Below, one piece after another: positions 25,844 to 34,151 of a stretch of 64,000 nucleotides of DNA. This DNA is from JASHVB01 sp035508435. Lineage in GTDB: Bacteria > Pseudomonadota > Alphaproteobacteria > Acetobacterales > Acetobacteraceae. The stretch lies in assembly GCA_035508435.1 (NCBI GenBank), contig DATJNA010000161.1, forward strand, positions 18,336-82,335, in the 5' to 3' direction. The notes beneath the pieces were generated by a model. It was not told the DNA's origin and did not search any database. It worked only from the letters and a program-made list of their open reading frames with translations. Both the position numbers and the translations under genes were made by a program. Each line of letters opens with the position of its first letter. Position 1 is the first letter of the stretch.

Positions 25844-26517
25844 CGCAGCGAAGCACCCTGTTGCCATCGATCGCGACGATGCGGAGGCGCACACTGTTGC
25901 GGTCTGCCGCACTGACGCTGCCGCTCGCCGCCTGCGCCCGGAAGACGGCCTGGCACGAGACAGACATCTCCGGCGCGATGCCGCGTCTGTCATTCGCCAT
26001 GACCGATGCGATGACCGGCAGCCAGGTCACCGCGGCGGATTTTCGTGGCAAGGTGACCTTGCTCTATTTCGGCTACACGCAGTGTCCGGACTATTGCCCG
26101 ACGACACTGACCAACCTCGCCGCCGTGCTGCACAACCTGGGCAAGCAGGCCGATCGGGTGCGCATATTGTTCGTCACGGTCGATCCCAACCGCGACTCAT
26201 TGCCGATCCTCAAACACTACACGGCCCTGTTCGCGCCGCAGATGGTTGGGTTGCGTGGCACGCCCGACGAACTCGCATCGCTCGCCCGCCGCTACCGCGT
26301 GGCCTATTCCGTGACGCCCGCTCGTAACGGCCATCCTTACGCGGTTACGCATAGCGCGATCGTCTATGTCTTCGACCAATCGGGGAATGCGCGGCTGATC
26401 ATCGCTGCCATGGCGACGCCGCGGCCGGACATCGGCGGCACCACCGCCGACTTGCGGCGGCTGATCGACAATGGCGGTGCCCCCAGCCTGCTGGACCGGA
26501 TCGAGCGCATCGTCTGA
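25840..26517 (+). CDS. SCO1/SenC family copper chaperone lipoprotein
   Basis: 225 residues. Lipoprotein-type signal (RRRTLLRSAALTLPLAAC, Cys32) and thioredoxin-like SCO fold with the copper ligands CPDYC (C81, C85) and His170 in VTHSAIVYVFD. It delivers copper to the CuA site of cytochrome c oxidase or acts as a thiol reductase in the periplasm. The start follows from the overlap with the leader ORF; a second ATG at 25879 would give a more usual signal length. The stop codon is the first triplet of the 20-nt repeat array. Confidence 0.92.
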   Translation: MTQRSTLLPSIATMRRRTLLRSAALTLPLAACARKTAWHETDISGAMPRLSFAMTDAMTGSQVTAADFRGKVTLLYFGYTQCPDYCPTTLTNLAAVLHNLGKQADRVRILFVTVDPNRDSLPILKHYTALFAPQMVGLRGTPDELASLARRYRVAYSVTPARNGHPYAVTHSAIVYVFDQSGNARLIIAAMATPRPDIGGTTADLRRLIDNGGAPSLLDRIERIV

Positions 26518-26754
26518 TCAGGACCAGAGGTTTCGAGCACGACCGGAGCTATTTGAGCACGACCGGCGATCTCGGAGCATGACCGGCGATCTCGGAGCAT
26601 GACCGGACCTGTTTGACCAAGGCCAGAGGTCTCGGAGCACGACCGGCGATCTCCGAGCACAACCGGAGATCTCCGAGCACGACCGGACATCTGTGAGCAA
26701 GACCAGAGGTCTCGCGGCAGGACGGACGAGGGCTGAGCAAGACCGGCAGGCGCG
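26515..26754. repeat. Twelve-unit 20-nt tandem repeat beginning at a stop codon
   Basis: 240 bases in exact 20-base steps from 26515. The consensus unit is GAGCACGACCGGCGATCTCG; single units diverge at up to about eight positions. The first unit starts with the SCO1 TGA and the last ends two bases before the stop of the convergent hypothetical gene, so the array fills the whole gap between the two genes. No spacer sequences, hence not CRISPR. Confidence 0.95.
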
Positions 26755-26756
26755 GG

Positions 26757-27089
26757 TCACAGGCGACGACGGGTCTTGCGCGCCTCCAGCTCTTTGCGGG
26801 CACGTTCGATCATTGCGACCGTGCCCTTGCGCTCGGACTTGAACCGCAGACGCGCCCGGGCGTGCATGTTCTCCAGGACGCCCAACAGATCCTCCGCGGA
26901 AGCCAGGTCGCCGCGTTGCAGTGCGGCACGGAACACGTCTTCCACCGCGTCCTCCAGCCGCCGCCGCAGCCAGTTCTGCGCGTGGTAGGGCGGCTCGGCG
27001 GCGGCGCCCAGCCGGTTCTCGGCAAGTGGGGACAATCGCGCCGTCCCGCCGATACCGAACGACATCCGCCGCAACTTGCCCTCCTCCAT
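26757..27089 (-). CDS. Hypothetical protein, partner of XRE regulator
   Basis: 110 residues, not recognised. From about residue 35 it is helical and basic (NWLRRRLEDAVEDVFRAALQ and later RARKELEARKTRRRL). The ATG at 27089 shares its A with the TAA of the upstream XRE gene (TAATG), a typical coupled arrangement, which is the reason for this start rather than the longer frame. No signal peptide or membrane span. Probably an accessory of the small regulatory island. Confidence 0.55.
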   Translation of the reverse strand: MEEGKLRRMSFGIGGTARLSPLAENRLGAAAEPPYHAQNWLRRRLEDAVEDVFRAALQRGDLASAEDLLGVLENMHARARLRFKSERKGTVAMIERARKELEARKTRRRL

Positions 27090-27421
27090 TACCGGCGCGC
27101 CAGTCTCCGGGCAGTGCGTAGCAGGAGCTGGCGGTCCTCCGGGACACATTCTCGATACAGCCGTAACAGCGCCAGCTCGTCTCCGGTTCCCGCATGCATT
27201 GGCGCGCGTTTGTCGCGCCCGTGGGTCAGATGCTCAATGCCGACCGACAGCACCTCGGCAATCCGCGAGAGGTTCCCGGTCAACTGCCCGGCCCGGCCAG
27301 TCTCCCATTGCGCCACCGCGCTGCGGGAAACGCCGACGGCCTCGGCCAGTTGCTCCTGGGTCCAGCCATGCTCCTGCCGTGCCGCCCGAATTCGTTCGCC
27401 AATCTGTGCTGGGTCGCTCAT
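27089..27421 (-). CDS. XRE/Cro-CI family transcriptional regulator
   Basis: 110 residues. Helix-turn-helix at about 7-62: IGERIRAARQEHGWTQEQLA, VGVSRSAVAQWETGR and LSRIAEVLSV. The C-terminus is short and helical (LALLRLYRECVPEDRQLLLR), possibly for dimerisation. AAGGA lies six bases before the ATG at 27421. It is divergent from a strong promoter serving a second HTH gene, the arrangement of a phage-type repressor switch. Confidence 0.86.
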   Translation of the reverse strand: MSDPAQIGERIRAARQEHGWTQEQLAEAVGVSRSAVAQWETGRAGQLTGNLSRIAEVLSVGIEHLTHGRDKRAPMHAGTGDELALLRLYRECVPEDRQLLLRTARRLARR

Positions 27422-27552
27422 GGCGTCCTTGTAGGTCAGATTCGCTAACGAGGGAAGCGAAATTACCGTGCCTCGATCGGCCACCTCCGTGGCGGCCGGT
27501 GTTAGCTGCCCGACGGTCGAAACCGGGCCGGCCAGGGCCGCGCCGACAGTTA

Positions 27553-27582
27553 TTGACACTGACTATCATAGGTATGTATACT
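27553..27582 (+). promoter_or_regulatory. Strong sigma-70-type promoter for the small HTH gene
   Basis: TTGACA at 27553-27558 and TATACT at 27577-27582, 18 bases apart, in an AT-rich patch unlike the rest of the window. The predicted start is near 27589, 24 bases before the ATG at 27613. The overlapping near-palindromic GTATGTATAC is a candidate operator for the divergent XRE protein (inference). Confidence 0.7.
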
Positions 27583-27612
27583 AACTTCCGGCAATCGACG
27601 GAGCGACCTCAG

Positions 27613-27900
27613 ATGCAACGCAGACTGTATTGGACGCAGGGCCAGGACACCCAGATCCGGCGCCGCCGCATCGAAGGAGCCAGTTGGGAGACCATTGCCG
27701 CCGAACTCTCGCTGCACGTGCGGGTCGTCATCGCCCGGGCCCGACGTCTGGGCATCCGGATGGACCCGATCACGGACCCGCCGCCGGAAGATCCGTTGCG
27801 TGAGCCGCTGCCGGCCGGTCATCCGAGAACCTGGCGTGCGCTGACGGCCGGGACGGTGTTGCAGAGCGAGCGCTACCCGCTGCGGCACTTCCGCCGTTGA
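27613..27900 (+). CDS. Small HTH protein, GcrA-like
   Basis: 95 residues. The N-terminal part (YWTQGQDTQIRRRRIEGASW, then ETIAAELSLHVRVVIARARR) is a simple HTH of the type found in GcrA-like or phage regulators. The C-terminal EPLPAGHPRTWRALTAGTVL resembles a tail I associate with Acetobacteraceae prophage-type proteins. GGAG precedes the ATG at nine bases. It is transcribed from the strong promoter opposite the XRE gene and followed by the DUF6362 gene 26 bases on. Target genes unknown. Confidence 0.62.
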   Translation: MQRRLYWTQGQDTQIRRRRIEGASWETIAAELSLHVRVVIARARRLGIRMDPITDPPPEDPLREPLPAGHPRTWRALTAGTVLQSERYPLRHFRR

Positions 27901-27926
27901 TGCATTGAAACAAGGAATCCGACGTC

Positions 27927-28412
27927 ATGGCTGTTAGCGCCAAGACCAGGGCTGCCGCACCGCCACCGATCCGGCCCGCCGCGGCAGCACCCCGCGGCGG
28001 CGGGCCGGTCGACGCCAATTACGTGATCTATCGCCTGGAAGAGGCCGGCTCGACCTTGCTCGCGCTGCCTGGCACTGGCTGGACGACCAAACTGCGCACC
28101 TCGAATATCGAGATCGTCCGCACCGCCCTGGAAAGTTACGGCTGGTCCGCCGCGCGCATCCGCCCCGCCGTGCCGTCGGCGGAAAAGATCACCCGCATGG
28201 ATGAGGCCATGCGCTGGCTCGGTATGATCCCGGCAGACCGCTACGTATTGCGCCGCATCGTCGGCGCCCGCAGCCTCGTTCACCCGATCTCCGAGCGTCA
28301 TCTCTTCCCCTGGCGCCGGCTCGCCGCGGCACTGGGCGCCGACCACAAGGCAGTGCAGCGCTGGCACGCCCAGGCGATCGACATGATCGTCGCCGCCCTG
28401 AACCGCAACTGA
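27927..28412 (+). CDS. DUF6362 family protein
   Basis: 161 residues. After a disordered Ala/Pro-rich start it has YRLEEAGSTLLALPGTGWTT, RMDEAMRWLGMIPADRYVLR and RLAAALGADHKAVQRWHAQA, the conserved DUF6362 pattern; the last looks like an HTH. Members occur in alphaproteobacterial prophages and islands next to small HTH genes, as here. AAGGA lies before the ATG. Role unknown; DNA binding is inferred. Confidence 0.68.
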   Translation: MAVSAKTRAAAPPPIRPAAAAPRGGGPVDANYVIYRLEEAGSTLLALPGTGWTTKLRTSNIEIVRTALESYGWSAARIRPAVPSAEKITRMDEAMRWLGMIPADRYVLRRIVGARSLVHPISERHLFPWRRLAAALGADHKAVQRWHAQAIDMIVAALNRN

Positions 28413-28580
28413 CTATGGCCGGCGGCGACAGGGTTGCCTGGAAAAGTTGCATTTCATCCACTATTTTCATTATTTGTTATGATATTCCATTGCCACTACA
28501 ACTCTACGTAGAAGATATCGGGCGGCCTGAGGACACCTGGCCTGAACCAAACCCTCCTTGCTTCCTCCGGACCGGACAGG

Positions 28581-31262
28581 ATGCCTCAGCCAGAAACCGA
28601 GTCGCCTGCAGCGCTCCGGCCCGCCCTGGCCCAGCCGGGGCACATCACCCGCGCAGATCGCGCCAACGGCGGGCAGCAACGCCGCCTCTGGGCGCTCCAC
28701 GCTTGCGGCTTCGCCCTGCTGTTTGCCGCTCTCGGCGCGATTCTCGCCATGAGCGTCCACACTGGCCGCGCCGACGCCTGGGTCGCGCGCGCGCTCGAGT
28801 CACGCCGCGCCGTCGGGTCCTTGCTCAATCTCGTCCAGGACGCCGAGAGCTCGGTCGGCGCCTACCTGCTGACGCGCGACCCCGCGCCGATGGCAGCATT
28901 CGAACTGGCGCGCAGTGGCGTGCCCGCCGCCGAGGCGCATCTGCACACCGCCGTCGCCGACGACCCGGCGCAGCTTGACCGTCTCGACGCGCTGCTGCCG
29001 CTGATTGGGCAGCGGCTGACGATGCTGGCCACCACCATGACGGCGGCACGCAACGGCAGTGGGCAGGGGCCGGCGGAGCAAGCGCTGCGGCGCGACGGCG
29101 TCAGGTTGATGGCGCAGATCAGGGACGGGCTTGGCGCGATCGACGCGGCGGAGGCCGCCCTGCTGAGGCGGCGCCGACACGCCGCCGATCTCGCCCGGCG
29201 GCAGCTCATGCTCGGCAGCAGCGCGGCCCTGAGCCTCGCGCTATTGCTCGGCGTGCTCACCGCCTGGCTCGGCCAGCGCCAGGCCGTCGCCCTGCGCGCC
29301 GACAACGCAAGGCTTGCCAGTGCGGTCAATGCTCGCACCGACGCATTGCGCAACAGCGAGCGCCGTTTCCGGCAGGTCTTCAATGACACCCCGATCGGCC
29401 TGTCGATCGCCACCGCAAGCACCGGCCGCTTCATCGCCGCCAATCCGGCGCTCTGCCGCATGTTCGGCTACAGCGAGGCCGAATTGCTCGGCCGCACGGC
29501 GCGAGAGTTCGCCCATCCGGACGACGCCGACATCGCTGTGCCGATCAACCCCGACACCACCCAGCAGTGGCAGCCGACGGAGAAGCGCTATGTCACCAAG
29601 CGCGGCACGGTGATCTTTGCCCGAGTGGGTGTGGTGCCGCTGGCGCTTCCCGTGGAAGACGAACCGCTGGTGCTCGGCGCGGCCGAGGACATCACCCGCG
29701 AGAAGCAGATCGAGACCGCTCTGCGTGACAGCGAGGAACGGATGCGGCTGGCGGTGGAAGCCGCTGGCCTCGGCGTGTGGGAGTACGACCGCCGGCGCGG
29801 CGAAGTGCGCCTGGATGCGCGGGCCGCCGAGCTGGCCGGCGGTGAACTGCCCGCCCAGGTCTGGCTGGCCCAGTACGGACCCGAGCTTGCAGCCTGGCGT
29901 GAGCTGATCCACCCCGATGACGCGGTCGCTTATGCAACCATTGAAGCCGCCCTGTACGAGGGCACCAGCGACAAGGCACAGCGCGAATTCCGGGTGCGAC
30001 GGCCGGATGGTGCCTGGACCTGGCTGTCCGCCTTCAGCACCAGCGCCGAACGCAACCCCGAAACCGGACTCGCATTGCGGGTCGTCACCATCCTGCACGA
30101 CGTCACGCTGCGCCGTGAAACCGAGATCGAACTGCGCCATACCCATCGTCTGGAAGCGGTCGGTCAGCTCACGGGCGGCGTCGCACACGATTTCAACAAT
30201 TTGCTCGGCGCCATTCTCGGCCATACCGAATTCCTGCTGGATCTGCTGGCAGAGCGCAGCGAGGCGCGCGAGCTCGCCCTGGAGATCCTGGATTGCGCAC
30301 TGAACGGCGCTGCGCTGACCCAGCGATTGCTCGCCTTCGCGCGGCGCCAGCCGCTGCAGCCCGCGGTGATCGACCTGAACGAGTACGTGCCGGTTCACGT
30401 CTCGCTGCTGCAGCGGACGCTGGGCGAGACGATCACCATCGAGGTCGATCTCGGCCCGGATCTGTGGCTGATCCACGCCGATCCGTCACAGATCGTCGAT
30501 GTATTGCTGAATCTCGCCATCAACGCCCGCGACGCCATGCCACATGGCGGCCGCCTGACCATCGCAACGGCCAACGTTGCGCTGGACGCCGCGTTTTGCC
30601 TGCGCAACCCCGAGGCGCAGCCCGGCGAGTACGTCATGCTGTCGGTCGCCGATACCGGCACCGGCATGGCACCGGATGTGCTGGCGCGGGCGGTCGAACC
30701 CTTCTTCACCACCAAGGCGCCTGGCAAGGGCAGCGGCCTTGGCCTCAGCACGATATACGGGTTCGCCCGTCAATCGGGCGGCTATCTCGACATCGACAGC
30801 GCACTCGGCCAGGGCACCAGGGTACGGCTCTACCTGCCGCGCACGCAAGCCGAGCGCAGCACCGCGACCGAGCACCAGGGTCGCACGCCGCTGCCCCGTG
30901 GCAAGGAATCGATCCTGGTGGTGGACGACAATGACGCCATGCGCACCACCGCTGCGCGGAACCTGGCGGCCTTGGGCTACCACGTGCGCATTGCCGCCGA
31001 CGGCCCTTCCGCACTCGCCATCCTGCGGTCCGGCGCGCGGTTCGATCTGCTGTTCACCGACATGGTGATGCCGAATGGCCTGAGCGGTTTGCAGTTGGCG
31101 GAGGCCGCCCGCCTGCTGCAGCCGGGCCTGCGTGTCCTGTTCACCACCGGCTTCGCGCCCGAGGATGACCCCGAAACAGGCGTGAAGGAGATCGGCGCTC
31201 TGCGCAAGCCGTATCGCCGGCGCGAACTGGCGGAGCGGGTACGCGCGATGCTGGAAGGCTGA
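28581..31262 (+). CDS. Hybrid histidine kinase (CHASE3-like, two PAS, HisKA, HATPase, receiver)
   Basis: 893 residues. TM1 (about 37-58), a periplasmic helical CHASE3-type domain (60-205: SLLNLVQDAESSVGAYLLTR), TM2 (about 210-232), PAS1 (about 262-378: FRQVFNDTPIGLSIATASTG), PAS2 (about 385-510), HisKA with His536 in GGVAHDFNNLLGA, HATPase with NLAINARDAM and GKGSGLGLSTIYG, and a C-terminal receiver with LLFTDMVMPNGLSG. The region upstream (28441-28500) is AT-rich with a possible -10 TATGAT at 28478. It has no adjacent regulator; its output partner is unknown. Confidence 0.92.
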   Translation: MPQPETESPAALRPALAQPGHITRADRANGGQQRRLWALHACGFALLFAALGAILAMSVHTGRADAWVARALESRRAVGSLLNLVQDAESSVGAYLLTRDPAPMAAFELARSGVPAAEAHLHTAVADDPAQLDRLDALLPLIGQRLTMLATTMTAARNGSGQGPAEQALRRDGVRLMAQIRDGLGAIDAAEAALLRRRRHAADLARRQLMLGSSAALSLALLLGVLTAWLGQRQAVALRADNARLASAVNARTDALRNSERRFRQVFNDTPIGLSIATASTGRFIAANPALCRMFGYSEAELLGRTAREFAHPDDADIAVPINPDTTQQWQPTEKRYVTKRGTVIFARVGVVPLALPVEDEPLVLGAAEDITREKQIETALRDSEERMRLAVEAAGLGVWEYDRRRGEVRLDARAAELAGGELPAQVWLAQYGPELAAWRELIHPDDAVAYATIEAALYEGTSDKAQREFRVRRPDGAWTWLSAFSTSAERNPETGLALRVVTILHDVTLRRETEIELRHTHRLEAVGQLTGGVAHDFNNLLGAILGHTEFLLDLLAERSEARELALEILDCALNGAALTQRLLAFARRQPLQPAVIDLNEYVPVHVSLLQRTLGETITIEVDLGPDLWLIHADPSQIVDVLLNLAINARDAMPHGGRLTIATANVALDAAFCLRNPEAQPGEYVMLSVADTGTGMAPDVLARAVEPFFTTKAPGKGSGLGLSTIYGFARQSGGYLDIDSALGQGTRVRLYLPRTQAERSTATEHQGRTPLPRGKESILVVDDNDAMRTTAARNLAALGYHVRIAADGPSALAILRSGARFDLLFTDMVMPNGLSGLQLAEAARLLQPGLRVLFTTGFAPEDDPETGVKEIGALRKPYRRRELAERVRAMLEG

Positions 31263-31351
31263 CCGGCGCCGGAGTGCGACGATCAGCGAATCCCGCCGCT
31301 TTGGGGAAACCACTTGCCCCGCGGCAGATCCACGAGGCAAGTATCCCAGCC

Positions 31352-32824
31352 ATGAGTGCAACCACGACCTCGCAGCCAGCGGGCCAGCCGGCTCCGACGG
31401 CGCAACAACCAACACCGCCTTCTCTCCCGGGCGGGGAGACGGTCGACCAGGCCCTCGGCCGGGCCCAGGCGGCCGCCCAGGCCAAGCGCCTCAACGAGGC
31501 CGCCGGCATCTGCAACGACGTTCTTGCCAGCGTGCCAGATCACCCCCCGGCCGTCGCCTTGCTCGGCATCATCAGCGCGATGCAGAACGACCCGGAGAAG
31601 GGCATCGCCTTGCTCGATCGGGCGGTCAAGCTGCGGCCTGGCAATGCGAGCTGGTACGCCCACCTCGCCTCGCTCTGCCGCGCCACCTACCGCATGGATC
31701 AGGCACTGTGGGCCGGCCAGGAATCGATTCGCCTGGACCCAGGCAACGCCGACAACCTCGTGAACCTGTCGCTGATCTTCGTCGACGTGGACGATCGCGA
31801 GCGCGCCGTTGCCTGCCTGCTGCGCGCGCTCGGTCAGAAGCATGACCACGCCGACGGCCACCTCGCGCTGGCGCAGAACCTGCTGGCGATGGGCGATTTC
31901 GCGCCCGGCTGGATCGAATACGAGTGGCGCAACGAGACCGAGGCCGGCAAGAACACCATGCCGAAGATGACCTCGGCCGCCTGGAACGGCATGGCCATTC
32001 CGAAGGGCCGTATCCTGTTGGTCGGCGACCAGGGCTATGGCGACACCATCCAGTTCGCCCGCTACATCCCCCGCGTCGCTGAAATGTGCGACGAAGTCGT
32101 GCTCGGATGCTCTGCCGAGATGGGGCCGATCCTGCAAAACATCCCCGGTGTGAAGCAGTTCTGCCACCGCTGGAACGATGTCCCCGGTCATGCCGCCCAC
32201 TGCCGCCTCTCCAGCCTGCCGTTCCTGTTTCAGACGCGGCTCGACACCATCCCCTCCCAGGTGCCGTACCTGAAGGCGGATCCGACACGTATCGCCGCCT
32301 GGCGGGAGCGGCTGGACGCGCAGCTTCCGCCGGGACGACGCATCGGCCTCGCCTGGACCGGCCGGCCGACTCACCCCAACGACCGCCGCCGCTCACTGCC
32401 GCTGGCCCGGCTGCGGCCTATCGCGCAGGCCGCCGGCGGCACCGCCGCCTTCGTCTCGCTGCAGAAACCGATCCCGGCCAGCGACGTCCAGGTGTTGCCG
32501 GAGTTCCGCGGCATGACCGACATCTCCGCCGATCTGAAGGATTTCGGCGAGACCGCGGCGGTGATCGAAAACCTCGACATGGTGGTGACGGTGGACACCT
32601 CGATGGGCCATCTGGCCGGCGCGCTGGCCAAGCCTGCCTGGATCATGCTGCCCAAGGCCGCCGATTGGCGCTGGATGCTGGAACGCAGCGACAGCCCCTG
32701 GTACCCCACCGTACGGCTGTTCCGCCAGCGCGTCCCCGGCGCCTGGGACGACCTGCTGCGCGACGTCTCCCGGGCATTGGCACACGATCTGGGCGGGGTT
32801 TCCCTGGGTGCCGCTGCCAACTGA
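31352..32824 (+). CDS. TPR protein with glycosyltransferase-9-like domain (paralogue 1)
   Basis: 490 residues. A Pro/Gln-rich start, TPR repeats (about 30-190, for example RALGQKHDHADGHLALAQNL), then a GT-B-like domain related to heptosyltransferases with ILLVGDQGYGDTIQFARYIP, GRRIGLAWTGRPTHPNDRR and TVDTSMGHLAGALAKPAW. Proteins of this build occur in alphaproteobacterial surface-glycan or flagellin-modification loci. A homologue is at 51046-52491. The ATG at 31352 has only a distant GAGG; a GTG at 31274 is the alternative. It is four bases from the FDxxWY-repeat gene. Confidence 0.78.
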   Translation: MSATTTSQPAGQPAPTAQQPTPPSLPGGETVDQALGRAQAAAQAKRLNEAAGICNDVLASVPDHPPAVALLGIISAMQNDPEKGIALLDRAVKLRPGNASWYAHLASLCRATYRMDQALWAGQESIRLDPGNADNLVNLSLIFVDVDDRERAVACLLRALGQKHDHADGHLALAQNLLAMGDFAPGWIEYEWRNETEAGKNTMPKMTSAAWNGMAIPKGRILLVGDQGYGDTIQFARYIPRVAEMCDEVVLGCSAEMGPILQNIPGVKQFCHRWNDVPGHAAHCRLSSLPFLFQTRLDTIPSQVPYLKADPTRIAAWRERLDAQLPPGRRIGLAWTGRPTHPNDRRRSLPLARLRPIAQAAGGTAAFVSLQKPIPASDVQVLPEFRGMTDISADLKDFGETAAVIENLDMVVTVDTSMGHLAGALAKPAWIMLPKAADWRWMLERSDSPWYPTVRLFRQRVPGAWDDLLRDVSRALAHDLGGVSLGAAAN

Positions 32825-32828
32825 CGGC

Positions 32829-33947
32829 ATGTCCACCTGGGACACACCGGTGCCGTCGCAGGCCGAGGAAGCCGAAGAACTCGCCATTTCCGGATTGTTC
32901 GATCCGCTATGGTATGGAACGACCTACCCCGACGTCGCGGCGACGGACCTCGAGCCGGTGGTGCATTTCGTGCGCCATGGCTGGGAGGAACACCGGCTGC
33001 CGAACCCGTATTTTGACCCGGCCTGGTACCTGGCGACCAATCCTGATGTCGTCGCCACCGGCATCAACCCGCTGCTGCACTACCTGCGCCATGGCGACCT
33101 GGCAGGGCGCCGGCCAATGCCGTATTTCGATCCGGCCTGGTACCGCGCCGCCCATGACCTGGCGCCCGATCGGCTGGCGCTGCGCCACTTCCTGCCGCGC
33201 CGCAGCACGGGCCTCTTCGCTCCCTGTGCCGCGCTGTACGCCGTGCCGTTGCTACCCGAGTACCACGCCCGCACGGCCCGAGGCGAAGACCCGTTCCGCT
33301 GCTATCTGGACGACATCTCGCGCACGCGACAGGACGTCGTGCCGGACGCTCGTTTGCTCGCTGCCTCCGGCCTGTTCGATGCCGGCTATTACCTGCTGAA
33401 TGGCAGCGATGTGCAGGACGCCGCGCTCGATCCGCTACTGCATTTCTGCCACTATGGCTGGGGCGAGAAGCGCAGGCCAAACCGGTATTTCGACACCGCG
33501 TGGTACCTGGCGACCAATGACCGCGCCGCCCGGCTGGGCCTGAACCCGCTCGCGCACTACCTCTGCGAAGGCGAGGCCGCAGGTCGCCGCCCGGTGCCCT
33601 ATTTCGACCCCGGCTGGTACCGCGCAACCTACGCCGTTCCGCTCGGACAGAACGCCCTGGCGCACTACCTGGCGCATCGCCACACGCAGGCGTTCAGCCC
33701 GACTCCCTTGTTTGACGTGGCCTGGTACGTGGCGCGACACGCGGACGAGGTGGGCCCCCACCGCGACCCATTCGCACATTTCCTGCAAGCAAGCCGGCAC
33801 GGCAATGTCGACCCGTCGCCCCAATTCGACGCGGCCGACTACCGCCGGTGGCATCTACAGCCCAGCCAATCCGCCAGTCACGGCACGCAGCCGTTCGGCG
33901 AGATCGACAACCCGCTGGTTCACCACCTGCAATCAGCGTACCGCTGA
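32829..33947 (+). CDS. Protein built of about eight FDxxWY repeats
   Basis: 372 residues, essentially all repeat. The unit is about 38 residues: YFDPAWYLATNPDVVATGIN, then PLLHYLRHGDLAGRRPMP. Copies begin near residues 23, 61, 99, 180, 218, 256 and 292, with a final partial at about 330; the first and fourth begin GLFD, suggesting duplication of a three-repeat block. No signal peptide. Such repeats are often attached to glycosyltransferases or sulfotransferases of surface polysaccharides; here they stand alone, four bases after a TPR/GT9 gene. I cannot assign a catalytic role. Confidence 0.7.
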   Translation: MSTWDTPVPSQAEEAEELAISGLFDPLWYGTTYPDVAATDLEPVVHFVRHGWEEHRLPNPYFDPAWYLATNPDVVATGINPLLHYLRHGDLAGRRPMPYFDPAWYRAAHDLAPDRLALRHFLPRRSTGLFAPCAALYAVPLLPEYHARTARGEDPFRCYLDDISRTRQDVVPDARLLAASGLFDAGYYLLNGSDVQDAALDPLLHFCHYGWGEKRRPNRYFDTAWYLATNDRAARLGLNPLAHYLCEGEAAGRRPVPYFDPGWYRATYAVPLGQNALAHYLAHRHTQAFSPTPLFDVAWYVARHADEVGPHRDPFAHFLQASRHGNVDPSPQFDAADYRRWHLQPSQSASHGTQPFGEIDNPLVHHLQSAYR

Positions 33948-33976
33948 ACGCGACAGCAAACGCAGCGGAGGAAGCG

Positions 33977-33997
33977 CTGGCGCGGCTTTGGCGCCAG
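33977..33997 (+). terminator. Hairpin after the FDxxWY-repeat gene
   Basis: CTGGCGC (33977-33983), loop GGCTTTG, GCGCCAG (33991-33997): a perfect seven-base stem 30 bases past the stop. No T run follows, so intrinsic termination is uncertain. Confidence 0.4.
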
Positions 33998-34151
33998 GGC
34001 GCCGTTGCCGTGGCGTGACGCGTTGTCGTGGTGCGTGATTGGCGCGCGCCGACTCACCGGCCGTTTCACGGGCCTCGCCGGCTGGCTTGGCGGGGACACG
34101 ACATCAAGCCGCGAGCCGTCCGCGGCTGGTGTATTGGTGTGGCGCCCCGCC

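Noticed and set aside
26515..26754. CRISPR array
   Set aside because: Units are contiguous 20-mers with no unique spacers and no cas genes nearby; this is a plain tandem repeat.
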